A stretch of 64,000 bases of DNA from NCBI GenBank assembly GCA_040285745.1, contig JAUFOR010000004.1, forward strand, positions 558,001 to 622,000, in the 5' to 3' direction. Under the pieces are notes generated by a model. That model made no database searches, was not told the DNA's origin, and worked only from the letters and a program-made list of their open reading frames with translations. Every line of letters starts with the position of its first letter. Within the stretch, counting starts at the first letter, position 1. The position numbers and the translations under genes are program-made. Origin of the DNA: Barthelona sp. PCE. Lineage: Eukaryota > Metamonada: BaSk clade. Shown one piece after another: positions 18,448 through 28,196 of this stretch.

Positions 18448-18758
18448 AGCATCATTTGAGTTTTCCTGTTTACTTTTTTCTCCAATCTGTTTCGCTTTTT
18501 CTCTACCTGAAACACCATATTGAAATCTGCTACTGAGTTTAGACAGTTTACTCCAGGAAATAAAGCGATTTAATGTTGTTTGATAGTAAAAATGGAATAT
18601 CGTCGTCGTCACATATTCGTGAGAAAACACGTATTGTGCGTACACATTACATAATATGATATCGAAACAATGCACTTACTTTGTTACATGTAAACGGAAA
18701 CAAAAGTTTATCCTTTTTCACAGCTACTTTTTTTGTTTTTTCACTGTTTATCAGCTCA
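18448..18758. other. Intergenic region between the WD40 and eIF3d genes
   Basis: About 310 bp, T-rich towards the eIF3d start. It contains AATAAAGCG near 18560 and ttttcacag near 18714-18722, which could be a splice acceptor in a leader intron, but no donor is evident. No RNA gene is seen. Confidence 0.35.
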
Positions 18759-20159
18759 ATGTTCCCAACAATTGACTTAAATGCTTCTGACCGCTTCTGG
18801 GGTCCTACTGGATCTATTCCAACACTTGACAATGATCCTGATTTGGAATTCACAGTTTCAGTACTTAAGGCCGATAAAACCATCGACATGAAGGAGATCT
18901 ACTCCAAGTACAAGCCCGCCGAAGGTAACAAGGGCTTCCGTACAGTTGGTGAGGTTGATTTCAAGCAACAGCACAATAACCGTCGTCGTTTCACTAACCA
19001 GCGCAACAACAACCGCCGTAACTACCGTGGATACAAGCGCCTCCAGCAGAACCCTGATCTGCTTGAGCCCACCGTCACTATCGAAGAAGGATGGTCTGAG
19101 GAGATCAACTTCAGCATTCCTACCCTCAAGAAGATCAGAAAGGGCTACACTGTCGAGAGCGATACCCTTGCAACGTTTGGATCACTCAACGCATATGACC
19201 GCCGCATTGCCAATTCCAACCCAAGTGTGCCTCAAGATCAATTCTTTGCTACTTCAACAGCATCAGAGGATAGCATCATGCGCCAGCTCGCCAAGGAACA
19301 CGACTGTGACATTGCAATCACTGAAACAGTTTGTTCTCGTCTGGCTACACTCACCCGTGCTTACTTTGGTTTTGATATTGTCTTCCGTTGGATTGATGGA
19401 TGTCTTTTCATCGACAAGCGTAACGACAAGTTCGACCGTGTTTATGTTGACGAGACAGCTGGAGATCTGGCATTTCCTGACAAATCACCCAACCAGCCTT
19501 TTGAACTGACTGAGGAGATGACACGTGTCAAGCACGGTGTCAAGACCGTTGTTGCCCCTGAGAACCCCGTCTATGAGGAGGAGCCTCACCCAGAGCTTGT
19601 CTCACATGGCCAGACACTCTATCGAATTTTCAACGTTAAGGATAAGGAGGGTGACAAAACTTATCGCATCCTCATCCGTTGTTCAATTGATTGTATGAGA
19701 AAGACCACCAGCAAGGAACACACAGTGAAGGTCTGTACCCTTCTTGAGTGGAACAAGGTCCGTACTAATTGGAAGCGTGCGTTTTCGATTGACTCCAAGC
19801 GTGAAGGTGCTAAAGGTATTGCCTTTGGTGAGAACCGTGTCACAGTTGCTCAGTGGTGTATCGAGGCACTTCTTACAGAGCTCACTATGCTTTCTGTTGG
19901 TTTCATTTCTCGTGAGAATTCGAGCAATAACAACAAGCACAAGGTTCTTCTTTTCGAAGATTTCCAGACTGCTGCTTTCTGTAGACGTTTTGCCATTAAC
20001 CATGATCGTCTCTGGACTGACTTCTTTGCTTTAGTTGAGCCGATTATGAGTCTTGAGAGACCTGATGAAAACTCATGTTTCATTTTGATTAAACCCCCGA
20101 CCAAGGGAACAGCTAACCTGTGGATGAACCCCTCTGGTGAATTCGCCACCGAAGAATAA
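18759..20159 (+). CDS. eif3d: Translation initiation factor eIF3 subunit D
   Basis: A 466-residue protein from ATG 18759 (MFPTIDLNASDRFWGPTG). The frame extends 26 codons upstream only to a TTG through T-rich leader DNA, which would give a false hydrophobic N-terminus. The N-terminal WGP motif, the Arg/Asn-rich RNA-binding stretch around residues 90-120 (RRRFTNQRNNNRRNYRGYK), the block ATFGSLNAYDRR, and the C-terminal half with TLYRIF and WNKVRTNWKRAF match eIF3d. In well-studied eukaryotes eIF3d sits at the mRNA exit side of the 40S subunit and can bind a cap. It is slightly shorter than animal eIF3d (about 550). The stop is embedded in GAATAAAA. The gene is co-directional with AAMP-like and Elp3. 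Confidence 0.92.
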   Translation: MFPTIDLNASDRFWGPTGSIPTLDNDPDLEFTVSVLKADKTIDMKEIYSKYKPAEGNKGFRTVGEVDFKQQHNNRRRFTNQRNNNRRNYRGYKRLQQNPDLLEPTVTIEEGWSEEINFSIPTLKKIRKGYTVESDTLATFGSLNAYDRRIANSNPSVPQDQFFATSTASEDSIMRQLAKEHDCDIAITETVCSRLATLTRAYFGFDIVFRWIDGCLFIDKRNDKFDRVYVDETAGDLAFPDKSPNQPFELTEEMTRVKHGVKTVVAPENPVYEEEPHPELVSHGQTLYRIFNVKDKEGDKTYRILIRCSIDCMRKTTSKEHTVKVCTLLEWNKVRTNWKRAFSIDSKREGAKGIAFGENRVTVAQWCIEALLTELTMLSVGFISRENSSNNNKHKVLLFEDFQTAAFCRRFAINHDRLWTDFFALVEPIMSLERPDENSCFILIKPPTKGTANLWMNPSGEFATEE

Positions 20160-20232
20160 AAGAACATTTTGTTGTTGAGTTCTGGTTTTTTGTTTTTCCC
20201 TCTTCATCGCTTACTTATTTACATTTTGGGCC

Positions 20233-21846
20233 ATGAATTTCGACGAAAAGCTACAGTTTATCCTCATTGTCAATGAAATAGCACACGAATTCGTAAAGCT
20301 CTACAAGAAATTTAGGACTATCTCGAATGCTTCAACAATCATTTCAGAGATCGCCCACAAGCACAAAGTTGGCACACGGCCCACATTAGCGGATGTTTTA
20401 GTCGCTATTCCAACAAAGTATCAGAATTCTATTGCTAGCCTCCTCAAGCTAAAGCCCACGCGTACTGCGTCGGGTGTGGCGGTAGTAGCTGTCATGTGCA
20501 AACCGCACAGATGTCCACACATTGAGGAAACAGGTCATGCGTGTATTTATTGTCCAGGTGGGCCAGACTCAGACTTTGAGTATTCAAGTCAATCATACAC
20601 AGGCTACGAACCAACATCTATGCGCGCTATCCGTGTGCGGTATAATGCGTTTGAACAGGTGCGGGTTCGTGTCGATCAACTACGACGACTCGGTCATTCA
20701 ACAGATAAGGTTGAATTTGTCATTATGGGCGGTACGTTCATGGCACTGACGAAACGGTACAGGGAGCGGTTCGTATCCCGTATGCTGGACGCGTTATCAG
20801 GCCACACAAGCACATCTATTGAGGAAGCCGTTGAGTTTTCAGAGCACGGGCAAACAAAAGTAGTGGCGCTTACAATTGAGACTCGTCCAGATTACTGTGA
20901 GCCCGAGCACATCGACTGCATGCTGCGGTACGGGTGCACAAGGCTTGAGATAGGCATGCAAACTGTGTTTGATGATGTAATCAAGTATGTTGGTCGTGGA
21001 CACTCTTTACAGGATATCATTGATTGTTTCTATAATTCAAAGGCCGCAGGGTACAAGATCGTCGCGCACATGATGCCTAATTTACCAGAGACGTCATGGA
21101 TCCGCGATTTGATGGGTTTTCATCAATTGTTCGAAAACCCTGACATGAGACCGGACGGCATGAAGATATACGCCACCCTTGTCATCAGGGGAACAAAGCT
21201 GTATGATCTTTGGAAGGAGAAGCGATTCATGTGTTATGAGAAAGAGGACCTACTTGCTCTACTTGCTCTTATATTGTGTGTGTGCGCCCCATGGTGTCGT
21301 ATATACCGCGTTCAGCGCGATATCCCCCTGCCGCTGGTTACAGGAGGTTCTGAGTTGGGATCACAGCGCGAGATGGCAACGGAGTTAGCACTGAATGAAG
21401 GCCGAAGAATCACAGACATTAGGCAGAGAGAGTGTGGCCGAAACACGATAACAGACAGGCCAGAGCTCATCAGAAGAGATTATGTTGGTCAAGGTGAATG
21501 GGAAACGTTCCTTTCTTACGAGGCACCAGAGTCTGATGTGTTGATTGGAATGCTTCGTCTCAGGCGCCTCAAAGAGCCCGTCCCCGGTCGCCCTGAGCTA
21601 CAGGGTGGTGTCAGTATGATCCGAGAACTGCATGTGTATGGTCACGCCGTTTCGGTCAGAGACAGGTCGGTTACAGCACACCAGCACCATGGTTACGGTC
21701 GTCTTCTCATCAAGGAGAGCGAGCGTATCGCCCGTGAAGAACACATGAGTGAGAAGCTGGTTGTGATAGCTGGTATTGGAACTAAAAAGTATTACGCAAA
21801 GTTCGGGTTTGTTCATGATGGGCCCTACATGTCCAAAATGCTGTGA
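20233..21846 (+). CDS. ELP3: Elongator complex catalytic subunit Elp3, tRNA uridine 34 modification
   Basis: A 537-residue protein, close to the usual eukaryotic length (about 550). The radical-SAM domain has the CX9CX2C cluster ligands Cys94, Cys104 and Cys107 in the HRCPHIEETGHACIYCPGG block, followed by EPTSMRAI and the EFVIMGGTFM strand. TRPDYC and GCTRLEIG follow. The C-terminal GNAT-like acetyltransferase domain carries GGVSMIRELHVYG and the acetyl-CoA loop HHGYGRLL, and ends YYAKFGFVHDGPYMSKML. Elp3 makes the carboxymethyl intermediate of mcm5U/ncm5U on tRNA wobble uridines. The start at 20233 gives the normal length. The gene lies 73 bp after eIF3d and ends 15 bp before a convergent membrane-protein gene. 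Confidence 0.95.
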   Translation: MNFDEKLQFILIVNEIAHEFVKLYKKFRTISNASTIISEIAHKHKVGTRPTLADVLVAIPTKYQNSIASLLKLKPTRTASGVAVVAVMCKPHRCPHIEETGHACIYCPGGPDSDFEYSSQSYTGYEPTSMRAIRVRYNAFEQVRVRVDQLRRLGHSTDKVEFVIMGGTFMALTKRYRERFVSRMLDALSGHTSTSIEEAVEFSEHGQTKVVALTIETRPDYCEPEHIDCMLRYGCTRLEIGMQTVFDDVIKYVGRGHSLQDIIDCFYNSKAAGYKIVAHMMPNLPETSWIRDLMGFHQLFENPDMRPDGMKIYATLVIRGTKLYDLWKEKRFMCYEKEDLLALLALILCVCAPWCRIYRVQRDIPLPLVTGGSELGSQREMATELALNEGRRITDIRQRECGRNTITDRPELIRRDYVGQGEWETFLSYEAPESDVLIGMLRLRRLKEPVPGRPELQGGVSMIRELHVYGHAVSVRDRSVTAHQHHGYGRLLIKESERIAREEHMSEKLVVIAGIGTKKYYAKFGFVHDGPYMSKML

Positions 21847-21861
21847 TATATTTACTGAATG

Positions 21862-22419
21862 CTATACGTACGACAGTGTAGGTCTTTTACGAGAAGGTGG
21901 AGGTCTATTTATAGGCCTTTTTTCCACAGCTTCTATGTTACTAAAATACTCTTCTATTCTCTTTGCATTGGTAAGCTGTCTTTTGTTAAGTAAATCCTTG
22001 ATCCAAATGCCAAGGAACACACATAATAACACCACATAGAGTAATTGTGAACCTATGGTAACGTCTAACAAGAAGTGATCAACGTGCCATTCCTTCTCAA
22101 GTGCATACTGGAACAGTATGAAGCCGGGGAGGTCCAGTACGAACAGAACAACGGTCACAACAGGGAAAAGAATACGCATTCGATCACGATGGGCTACTCT
22201 TCCAAAGAAGAAAACAAAATCTACTATGATGATGACTATAGCGCTCACAAGATTCCATATGGCCAAACTGGTGGAATCCATAATGTCATATGCTACAATG
22301 AAAGCGAAAATTTGGATTAATGGCACAAGGACAAATGCTAGCATGATTGTGACAATGAAGAGGAAATAAAAGGCCCAATATAGGCTACTCCGAACCTGGT
22401 GATCCGTGGCCGGAGGCAT
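21862..22419 (-). CDS. Small four-span membrane protein, function unknown
   Basis: A 185-residue protein from ATG 22419. About four membrane helices are visible: residues 13-42, 50-72, 82-103 and 118-140. A basic, Pro-rich cytoplasmic-looking tail follows (RPPPSRKRPTLSYV). Conserved charged residues sit at the ends of helices 2 and 3 (FFFGRVAHRDR). I do not recognise the family. It is convergent with Elp3 (15-bp gap) and divergent from the 22602 gene (182-bp gap). Confidence 0.65.
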   Translation of the reverse strand: MPPATDHQVRSSLYWAFYFLFIVTIMLAFVLVPLIQIFAFIVAYDIMDSTSLAIWNLVSAIVIIIVDFVFFFGRVAHRDRMRILFPVVTVVLFVLDLPGFILFQYALEKEWHVDHFLLDVTIGSQLLYVVLLCVFLGIWIKDLLNKRQLTNAKRIEEYFSNIEAVEKRPINRPPPSRKRPTLSYV

Positions 22420-22601
22420 TATGTTATGTAAGAAGTGTAGAAGGTAAATGCAAGAGAATTCGTGGTTTTTAACTGGCTACAGACTTTAAAACCGTAACTG
22501 GTGATGATTTATGAGGTATATGTATTTACAAAATTCATATTTTACGTTCCACTTTTTTAAACCTTTTTCTTTTTTGATTTGGTGGTTTTTCACAGACAAA
22601 A

Positions 22602-22991
22602 ATGAGCACAGAAGTACAAAAGGCGCCAGCACAACCGGGAGTAGCTGCCCCAGAGCCAAAAGAAATTGATTATGTATCTCAAGGTCGTATTATCAGCGAT
22701 AACATCAAGCGCGAGAGTTACTATCAAGATAGATTCAACAACAAATGGATGAAATCGGGCCTCATTGAGCTGACCCGTGAAAACAGAAAAGATTTGGAAG
22801 GTGATGGATCAGTACTCGTTAAGGATGAACCTACCCCGGACTTTTTCCCAGACAGCACGGCCAAGATCGAGACAGATCTACCCACAGAATGGCGCAGACA
22901 GATGAAGGAACGCCTTCCCAAGGAGAAGTATCCTTTCCCTATGACTTCAAGTCAGGTATACGGTTGGTATTCAGAGATGAAGCTTGAGTAA
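22602..22991 (+). CDS. Small protein, candidate CFAP144/FAM183-like ciliary protein
   Basis: A 129-residue soluble protein. The C-terminal block KYPFPMTSSQVYGWYSE resembles the end motif of CFAP144/FAM183 proteins (KY..P.T..QEIGWY), and the N-terminal part has the expected helix with a Tyr-rich motif (IKRESYYQDRFNNKW). CFAP144 is a microtubule inner protein of motile cilia. The match rests on one short motif from memory, so it is tentative. Other ciliary genes in the window (IFT27-like, DRC10-like) make it plausible. The upstream leader is T-rich and ends cacagacaaaaATG. Confidence 0.45.
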   Translation: MSTEVQKAPAQPGVAAPEPKEIDYVSQGRIISDNIKRESYYQDRFNNKWMKSGLIELTRENRKDLEGDGSVLVKDEPTPDFFPDSTAKIETDLPTEWRRQMKERLPKEKYPFPMTSSQVYGWYSEMKLE

Positions 22992-23084
22992 CAGGCGTGC
23001 AGCATTTAGAGCTGCTTTTGTAAACTTTAGGCAGGTGTTTTTTGTTACACTTTTTCTCATCCATTTCATTTGATTGATTTAAAT

Positions 23085-24116
23085 ATGGACCACCTACACT
23101 GTAAAATCAACGACCAAACACTCGTTGTTGAGAAATTGGAGCGATTCGTTGATGATAAAAAGTGTGTAGTTAAGTTAGTTGGCGCAAGATTACCTGAGGC
23201 TATTAGAACCATCCGGTTGTCGAAAGTACCGCGAGTTATTCTCTTTATCCGATATTTGAGTGACTTTAACCTTACAAAATGCAGAGAATTGTTAACTGCT
23301 CACCCAGAAATTGCCAACCAGACAACTGCATACCGCGAGTGGCGCCCTGTACACTACTGCGCGGACTTTGGGACAAAGCAGCAGTTGAAATTACTAATGG
23401 ACTTCAACATTGATTTGAATGTTATCGATAAGAACCATCAACATCCTCTTCACATTGCAGCATCCTCAAACAATCTAGGTATGGTCGTTTCGCTCCTTAA
23501 GAACAATGATCAAATTCAATATGTTGGAGACATACACGGAGAAACACCTCTATTTCTTGCAATTCAACGCCATGCATCGATTATGAACAAGAGAAACAAC
23601 GAGGTAAACGCAAACCTCGCTCTTCTTACCGTCAGGACGCTTCTACAGTGCGGGTCTAATCCAATGCTGTACACTGCTTCTGATCAAATGACGTGTTACC
23701 ATTTGGCAAGCCAGTATGGTGACTACGAAGTTCTGCAGCTGCTTCTGAGCGCCGGAAAGAGTTATCTATCAGACATCAACCACGTTGACAAGGAGGGTGA
23801 TAATTGTTTACATTTCGTATGCTACGAAGCAAAATGCGCTCGTTGTGTGCAGTTGCTCATTGAACACGGCGCCGATCCTTCGCAAAGAAACAACCTTGAG
23901 AGGCTTCCAGGCCAGGAACTTGGTTCTAATGAAAAGGATCTCGCCATAAAAGCATTGTTGAATAACACCCAAATGTTTAGTGGGAGTCAACGAAAGTCAA
24001 AGAGAGCGTTGCATGCCCAAACAAGGAGTCCTTTCCTGAGCCCAGGCAACCCTTACAGCCCTTACAGCCCTCTATCTCCTTTGAACTCACCAAAATCTCC
24101 ATACAGCCCCCTCTAA
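23085..24116 (+). CDS. Ankyrin-repeat protein with an SP-rich C-terminal tail
   Basis: A 343-residue protein from ATG 23085; an in-frame TTG lies five codons upstream. Residues 1-75 are non-repetitive. About five ankyrin repeats follow (REWRPVHYCADFG, HPLHIAASSNN, ETPLFLAIQRHA, MTCYHLASQYGDYEVLQLLL, DNCLHFVCYEA). The last 40 residues contain eight or more Ser-Pro dipeptides in short tandem units (SPYSPLSPL type), ending SPYSPL. The tail looks like a multisite proline-directed phosphorylation region. Ankyrin proteins mediate protein binding; the partner is unknown. The stop overlaps the convergent gene at 24113 by 4 bp. Confidence 0.8.
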   Translation: MDHLHCKINDQTLVVEKLERFVDDKKCVVKLVGARLPEAIRTIRLSKVPRVILFIRYLSDFNLTKCRELLTAHPEIANQTTAYREWRPVHYCADFGTKQQLKLLMDFNIDLNVIDKNHQHPLHIAASSNNLGMVVSLLKNNDQIQYVGDIHGETPLFLAIQRHASIMNKRNNEVNANLALLTVRTLLQCGSNPMLYTASDQMTCYHLASQYGDYEVLQLLLSAGKSYLSDINHVDKEGDNCLHFVCYEAKCARCVQLLIEHGADPSQRNNLERLPGQELGSNEKDLAIKALLNNTQMFSGSQRKSKRALHAQTRSPFLSPGNPYSPYSPLSPLNSPKSPYSPL

Positions 24117-25075
24117 TCAATCTTTTGTTTTTGCTTCTTTTTACGTGATCGATGGTAGAGCATGATGACGCTGAGGAGTCTTGCTACAAAGGCAGGCAGT
24201 ATGACCTGGAAGCAGTGAATAGCTTCGTGGTTTGTTCTTGCATTAAAGAAATATCGTGATAGCATTTGGGTAGTTGAGCTCATTAGAATGATTATAAGCA
24301 TTGTTGGATCTGTTCTTTCGATGATTGTGAACCCTGCTTCTACAATAAGATCAGCAGCATTTGTTTTTAAAGAGAAAAATAGGATGGTTGTCCATAAAGC
24401 ACTCATTTTTAATTTTAGACGAGGTTTAGTTATTAAATATACAATAAACGGCATAATAAAGCCAACTGTTCTGTAAAAAGTTCTAGAATTATGATTTCCA
24501 CTTGAAAAAAGCATCCATCCGAGTGAATAATCCATTTTCACCTCAGAATCTACAAAATTGAGACCATGGCGCACGAGATCAAACCACAATCGCACGAATC
24601 CAGCTAAAAAACAAAGAATTCCCTCAAATGAATCACCGATTGCATTTGTTGCCAGTATAGCTGTTCTAGAATCCAAAAAAGGTAAAACAATGAAGCACAT
24701 TGAACGAAAGCACTCAAACACAGTTCCCAGTAGTAATAAAAAGGGTACAGCAAGAGAACAGTTGATATCATGATATGCTTCATGCAGAAACGGAAACATT
24801 CCACATCCCAGAGAGAAAAGCACGGCTTCCGACATAGATTTGCTGTGGAAAGCAATAGTAAAGGCCAGAAGATGAGGAAATACGACTTGTAATAATTTTA
24901 AGCCCCATACTTGAAGAATTGTCGGGTTTTTAATGTTTGTGAACATGAACATCTCATAAGGATTCAACACCAGAACCGTTTCTATAACCAAAAATGCAAG
25001 GAGGTAGCTCAACGCGAAATTTGCCTTCTTGTGCTTTTCTCTCAATGTTGAGCATGTCAGATCACAGTCGTTCAT
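24113..25075 (-). CDS. Multipass membrane protein, function unknown
   Basis: About 320 residues from ATG 25075 (MNDCDLTCST). A longer form would start at 25171 and overlap the LMBR1 gene. About seven to eight hydrophobic segments can be seen from residue 25 to 310, and the protein ends in a very basic tail (RSRKKKQKQKID). I do not recognise the family. It is tail-to-tail with the ankyrin gene (4-bp overlap) and 55 bp downstream of the LMBR1-family gene in the same orientation. Confidence 0.62.
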   Translation of the reverse strand: MNDCDLTCSTLREKHKKANFALSYLLAFLVIETVLVLNPYEMFMFTNIKNPTILQVWGLKLLQVVFPHLLAFTIAFHSKSMSEAVLFSLGCGMFPFLHEAYHDINCSLAVPFLLLLGTVFECFRSMCFIVLPFLDSRTAILATNAIGDSFEGILCFLAGFVRLWFDLVRHGLNFVDSEVKMDYSLGWMLFSSGNHNSRTFYRTVGFIMPFIVYLITKPRLKLKMSALWTTILFFSLKTNAADLIVEAGFTIIERTDPTMLIIILMSSTTQMLSRYFFNARTNHEAIHCFQVILPAFVARLLSVIMLYHRSRKKKQKQKID

Positions 25076-25130
25076 TTGCAATTCTGACTTTTCAACCAAA
25101 AAAACTAATTGAAAGAGATCGAAGATGTAT

Positions 25131-26558
25131 TTACAAACGTGCACCCAAATCTTTTGATAAGACTCTATCAAGATCCTTTAGTTCTGAATCCTGAGACTTT
25201 CCAGGGCACATTAACTTCAATGCCAGAGTTAAAATTCCAAATCCTAAGAAAGCAATGATAAAATAACTCCATGTGTGCTTAAGGTACTTGATATTCTCTA
25301 TTTGAACACTAACAAGCGTCTTAACAAGCGCCACCCTCGAGTAATCACCGAAAGACTTGACACAGAACTGTACAATTGGGAAGACAGTAATGAGTAACAA
25401 CCATACATTGAAAAGGATTGAGTTCAACGTTGTGTCGTTCTTCCTCATCTTGTGCACTGTGAAGAACAGCACCTTGAGGCCTACGCTGGCGACACCATGT
25501 AAAACAGCCCAGAGCAGGTAGAGAGCGCAGAGAGCGTACGCAGCAATACCCAAGAGAGGGAAGAAACCATCAAGAGCAATGAAGAAGGAGTTAAGGAAGG
25601 GGTGGACGGCGGGCTTAAAGAAGAGATAGAGTAGCACATGAACGTACCAGAAGCCACTGATAACAAAGAATAGAATACCCAAGAAGCCTTTGAACCAGAA
25701 CCAGATGGGTGAACCACCGTGCTTATAGAACGCAAGCTTTGTGATATCGTTCTGTGCTTGTAATTGTTCAAAGGCATTCTTCCACCTGTTGAACATTTTT
25801 TTCTGTTGGCGTGTTGGTTTGTCGTTGAGCTCAAGTTGGGAGCGCAACTCAACGCCGATCTCGCGCAGACGCTGACCACGGGATGAGAGGGTGCGCCTAT
25901 GCTGAATGAACTTAGTAGTTACGCCAGATTTAGGTCTCTTTCTATAGTCATTGATGAGTGAGAATGGAAGTGTGAACAGACCAATACCGCCAAAGATCGT
26001 CAGGAAGATGTTTCCAAGGAAGGAAATCATGCCTGCAAGGAATACTGGATAGGAAAGATCAATTTCCAAGTCGACGGTGTTTAGTGTCTGTGAAGAGTAA
26101 TCGCCAGTCAGTTCCTTCGGTGCGCATGTCATGTACTCAACGGGGAGTTCAATCTTACCAAGGAAAATGTAACCAATGAAAAAGAAAAGACAGAAAATGA
26201 TGAGGAACATGATAGCTGAGCATAAACCTGACATGATGGATGCTTTACCCTCTGCGTTCATCGACTCGTAGTAGTACTGAGCGAATGGAATGATGAGTAC
26301 AATGAATGCAATGAGTGCGTAGAGAAGCATGTTCCACATCTCCACGATTGGATAGGTGTCATCTCCCACGTTAGCAATGTCGAACGGTAGCATGAGCACC
26401 AGTGACTCAGCTATGAGAAGACCAAGGATGATAACAAGACGTGGGAACCAACCAACCCATTTATCCTCTGGGTGTCTGTAGAATTGGATGAATATGATAT
26501 TTATGAAGAAGCATACTCCCAGGATGCTTGCAGCAACTATTCCAAGGAACCAGTTCAT
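25131..26558 (-). CDS. LMBR1/LIMR-family multipass membrane protein
   Basis: A 475-residue protein with about nine membrane helices. The N-terminal block HPEDKWVGWFPRLVIILGLLI...LMLPFDIAN is characteristic of the LMBR1/LIMR family, which includes LMBRD1 (lysosomal cobalamin export) and lipocalin receptors. A long cytoplasmic loop with basic and coiled-coil character (about residues 215-280) follows helix 5, also as in the family. The family is firm, but the substrate or partner cannot be told from sequence alone. Start ATG 26558 gives a typical N-terminal helix (MNWFLGIVAASILGVCFFI). Confidence 0.82.
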   Translation of the reverse strand: MNWFLGIVAASILGVCFFINIIFIQFYRHPEDKWVGWFPRLVIILGLLIAESLVLMLPFDIANVGDDTYPIVEMWNMLLYALIAFIVLIIPFAQYYYESMNAEGKASIMSGLCSAIMFLIIFCLFFFIGYIFLGKIELPVEYMTCAPKELTGDYSSQTLNTVDLEIDLSYPVFLAGMISFLGNIFLTIFGGIGLFTLPFSLINDYRKRPKSGVTTKFIQHRRTLSSRGQRLREIGVELRSQLELNDKPTRQQKKMFNRWKNAFEQLQAQNDITKLAFYKHGGSPIWFWFKGFLGILFFVISGFWYVHVLLYLFFKPAVHPFLNSFFIALDGFFPLLGIAAYALCALYLLWAVLHGVASVGLKVLFFTVHKMRKNDTTLNSILFNVWLLLITVFPIVQFCVKSFGDYSRVALVKTLVSVQIENIKYLKHTWSYFIIAFLGFGILTLALKLMCPGKSQDSELKDLDRVLSKDLGARL

Positions 26559-26740
26559 TTAAAAGAAAGAGAAATCGTAAAACGAATACAGGCAACGAGT
26601 TATAGAAGATTCCTGTTATGTTAAGATGTCTGCGCATGTCCATAGCCATGATGATACATATGATTGTATCATATTGTGTATTCATTTTGTTTACCAATTC
26701 CATTCTGTTTTATTGTTTTTGGGGCATATTGTTGTTGAAA

Positions 26741-27073
26741 ATGCCACGTACCATACCAAGGGTCACGGAAAACTTCACAATCACACCTCAAAACGATTTA
26801 TTTATCATTTCAGCCACAGATCAGTTATTAAACAGCAGATCATTGAGGATAATAGAAAAATACAAGGACCAAGCTACACGCGGGCCAGAAGTTGACGGGG
26901 TTTTTAATATTGTTGCACAAAATGTATATTCCAAGTATAGTATCTTAAAGCCCACGTTAATGGATCCTAGTGTTTTCTTCAGGACAGCATACAAGGGCAT
27001 GCAAAGTACCATAGTTGAGCTTTTTGAATCGTTTCATAGCTTTAAGATCCATCGAGCGGGTAATAACTCGTAA
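26741..27073 (+). CDS. Small hypothetical protein
   Basis: A 110-residue protein from ATG 26741 (MPRTIPRVTE). The frame is open upstream to 26618, but that part is T-rich and gives an artificial hydrophobic leader. The protein looks helical in its second half (RIIEKYKDQ..., YKGMQSTIVELFESF). No family is recognised. The gene is divergent from the LMBR1 gene and convergent with the giant surface-protein locus (52-bp gap containing AATAAA). Confidence 0.5.
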   Translation: MPRTIPRVTENFTITPQNDLFIISATDQLLNSRSLRIIEKYKDQATRGPEVDGVFNIVAQNVYSKYSILKPTLMDPSVFFRTAYKGMQSTIVELFESFHSFKIHRAGNNS

Positions 27074-27125
27074 TTAGATGATGTGTGAAGAAAATAAAAA
27101 AATATTATATTTACAAGATTTAATG

Positions 27126-28196
27126 TTACGGTCTGCTCACGAAAAGAAGAATAGAAGTGCACAAGAGAACTGTAGTGAGCAGGATGTAATGCTGTCCGAC
27201 CGCTAACGCAATGAAATACACTGAAAAATTAAATACAAATGTAAAAACAAGGGTTTTTGGCTTTTTGATATAAGTGGCACACAAAAAGAGAACGGGGAGC
27301 AGCAAGAAAAGGTAAGAGGGTGCCTGTGCAGACATACTGAGCTCAGCAGAGGCGAGGGATGGAGTGGTTGCGCAGAAGAAAACATTCAGCTGAACAAGAA
27401 AAGCATAGCACAACTGTTGACCAAAAGATTGCGATTTTCCGCGCTTTTGAGCGAACCAAAGGATCAGAGCAGCGAGGTGCAGCGTGACACACACCCATAA
27501 CAGGGGACCTGAAACGCGGAGAGTCAGGAGATTAAGAACGTCAAAGCGAGCACCGAGGAAAGGGAGCACATAGCACACAAGCATGATGAGGCCCGCGCCC
27601 TCAGCACGCTTCAAAGCTGCGGCAATCGTGGAAATTGCAGCAATTGAGATCAACGAAATGAAGAAATTGGAAAAATTGGTTTTTGCACACATAAACGCAT
27701 AGCCAACGTAGCCGTCGTCGCACATAGAGCAAAGATACCCGGTGGAGTTGCGGCACCTATCTCCATTGCAGTTGACAGTGGGACAAATAACAGCTTTCAT
27801 AAACGAACCCTCAAGGTAGTGGTCTGGACTTGCGTACTGTATCACACCGCTGGAACACCGCACTGTTTCATCGCACGGAACGCATAAACCTTCTTCGATA
27901 CGTGTTCCTTCAGAGCAGAAGCAGGCGTTAATATCAGAACTGCCTTCCACTGAAGTTTTGGAGAGCGGACATTCAGCACACGGTTCATTTCCGATCTCAT
28001 TCTTATACGTTCCTGGGCCACACACGACGCATTCGTCTGATATCAGCGAAAGTGTGTGCCCAACATTGCACTTGCAACTTCCCTCAGTATACGATGATTT
28101 TTGAGAGCATGTTACGTTACCGATAGTGAAAACGTTAGATATGAGACTCGTGTTCGACACGAATCGCACCTCTATGAAGTCATTTGGCTCCACCAA
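27126..28196 (-). CDS. Giant surface protein, part 4 (C-terminus): cysteine-rich domain and about seven membrane spans
   Basis: Last segment of the locus 27126-41122. Residues 30-165 are a cysteine-rich GCC2/GCC3 (ephrin-receptor-like) domain with units such as CVVCGPGTYKNEIG and CAECPLSKTSV. About seven hydrophobic spans then run to the end (FFISLISIAAIS, LIMLVCYVLPFLG, LLWVCVTLHLAALI, and so on), finishing at FVSRP. The frame has no real start: its first codon is a GTG at 28196. It continues the segment at 28172-33928 if one base is added at the A6 run 28195-28200. The role is probably a cell-surface receptor or adhesin with a membrane-embedded C-terminus. Confidence 0.72.
   Translation of the reverse strand: MVEPNDFIEVRFVSNTSLISNVFTIGNVTCSQKSSYTEGSCKCNVGHTLSLISDECVVCGPGTYKNEIGNEPCAECPLSKTSVEGSSDINACFCSEGTRIEEGLCVPCDETVRCSSGVIQYASPDHYLEGSFMKAVICPTVNCNGDRCRNSTGYLCSMCDDGYVGYAFMCAKTNFSNFFISLISIAAISTIAAALKRAEGAGLIMLVCYVLPFLGARFDVLNLLTLRVSGPLLWVCVTLHLAALILWFAQKRGKSQSFGQQLCYAFLVQLNVFFCATTPSLASAELSMSAQAPSYLFLLLPVLFLCATYIKKPKTLVFTFVFNFSVYFIALAVGQHYILLTTVLLCTSILLFVSRP

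Noticed and set aside
18681-18758. Signal peptide on eIF3d
   Set aside because: The hydrophobic stretch comes from T-rich leader DNA starting at a TTG; eIF3d is cytosolic and its conserved start is at 18759.
26618-26740. N-terminal membrane helix of the small 26741 protein
   Set aside because: It has the same T-rich leader pattern; the polar start at 26741 is more credible, although an in-frame ATG exists upstream.
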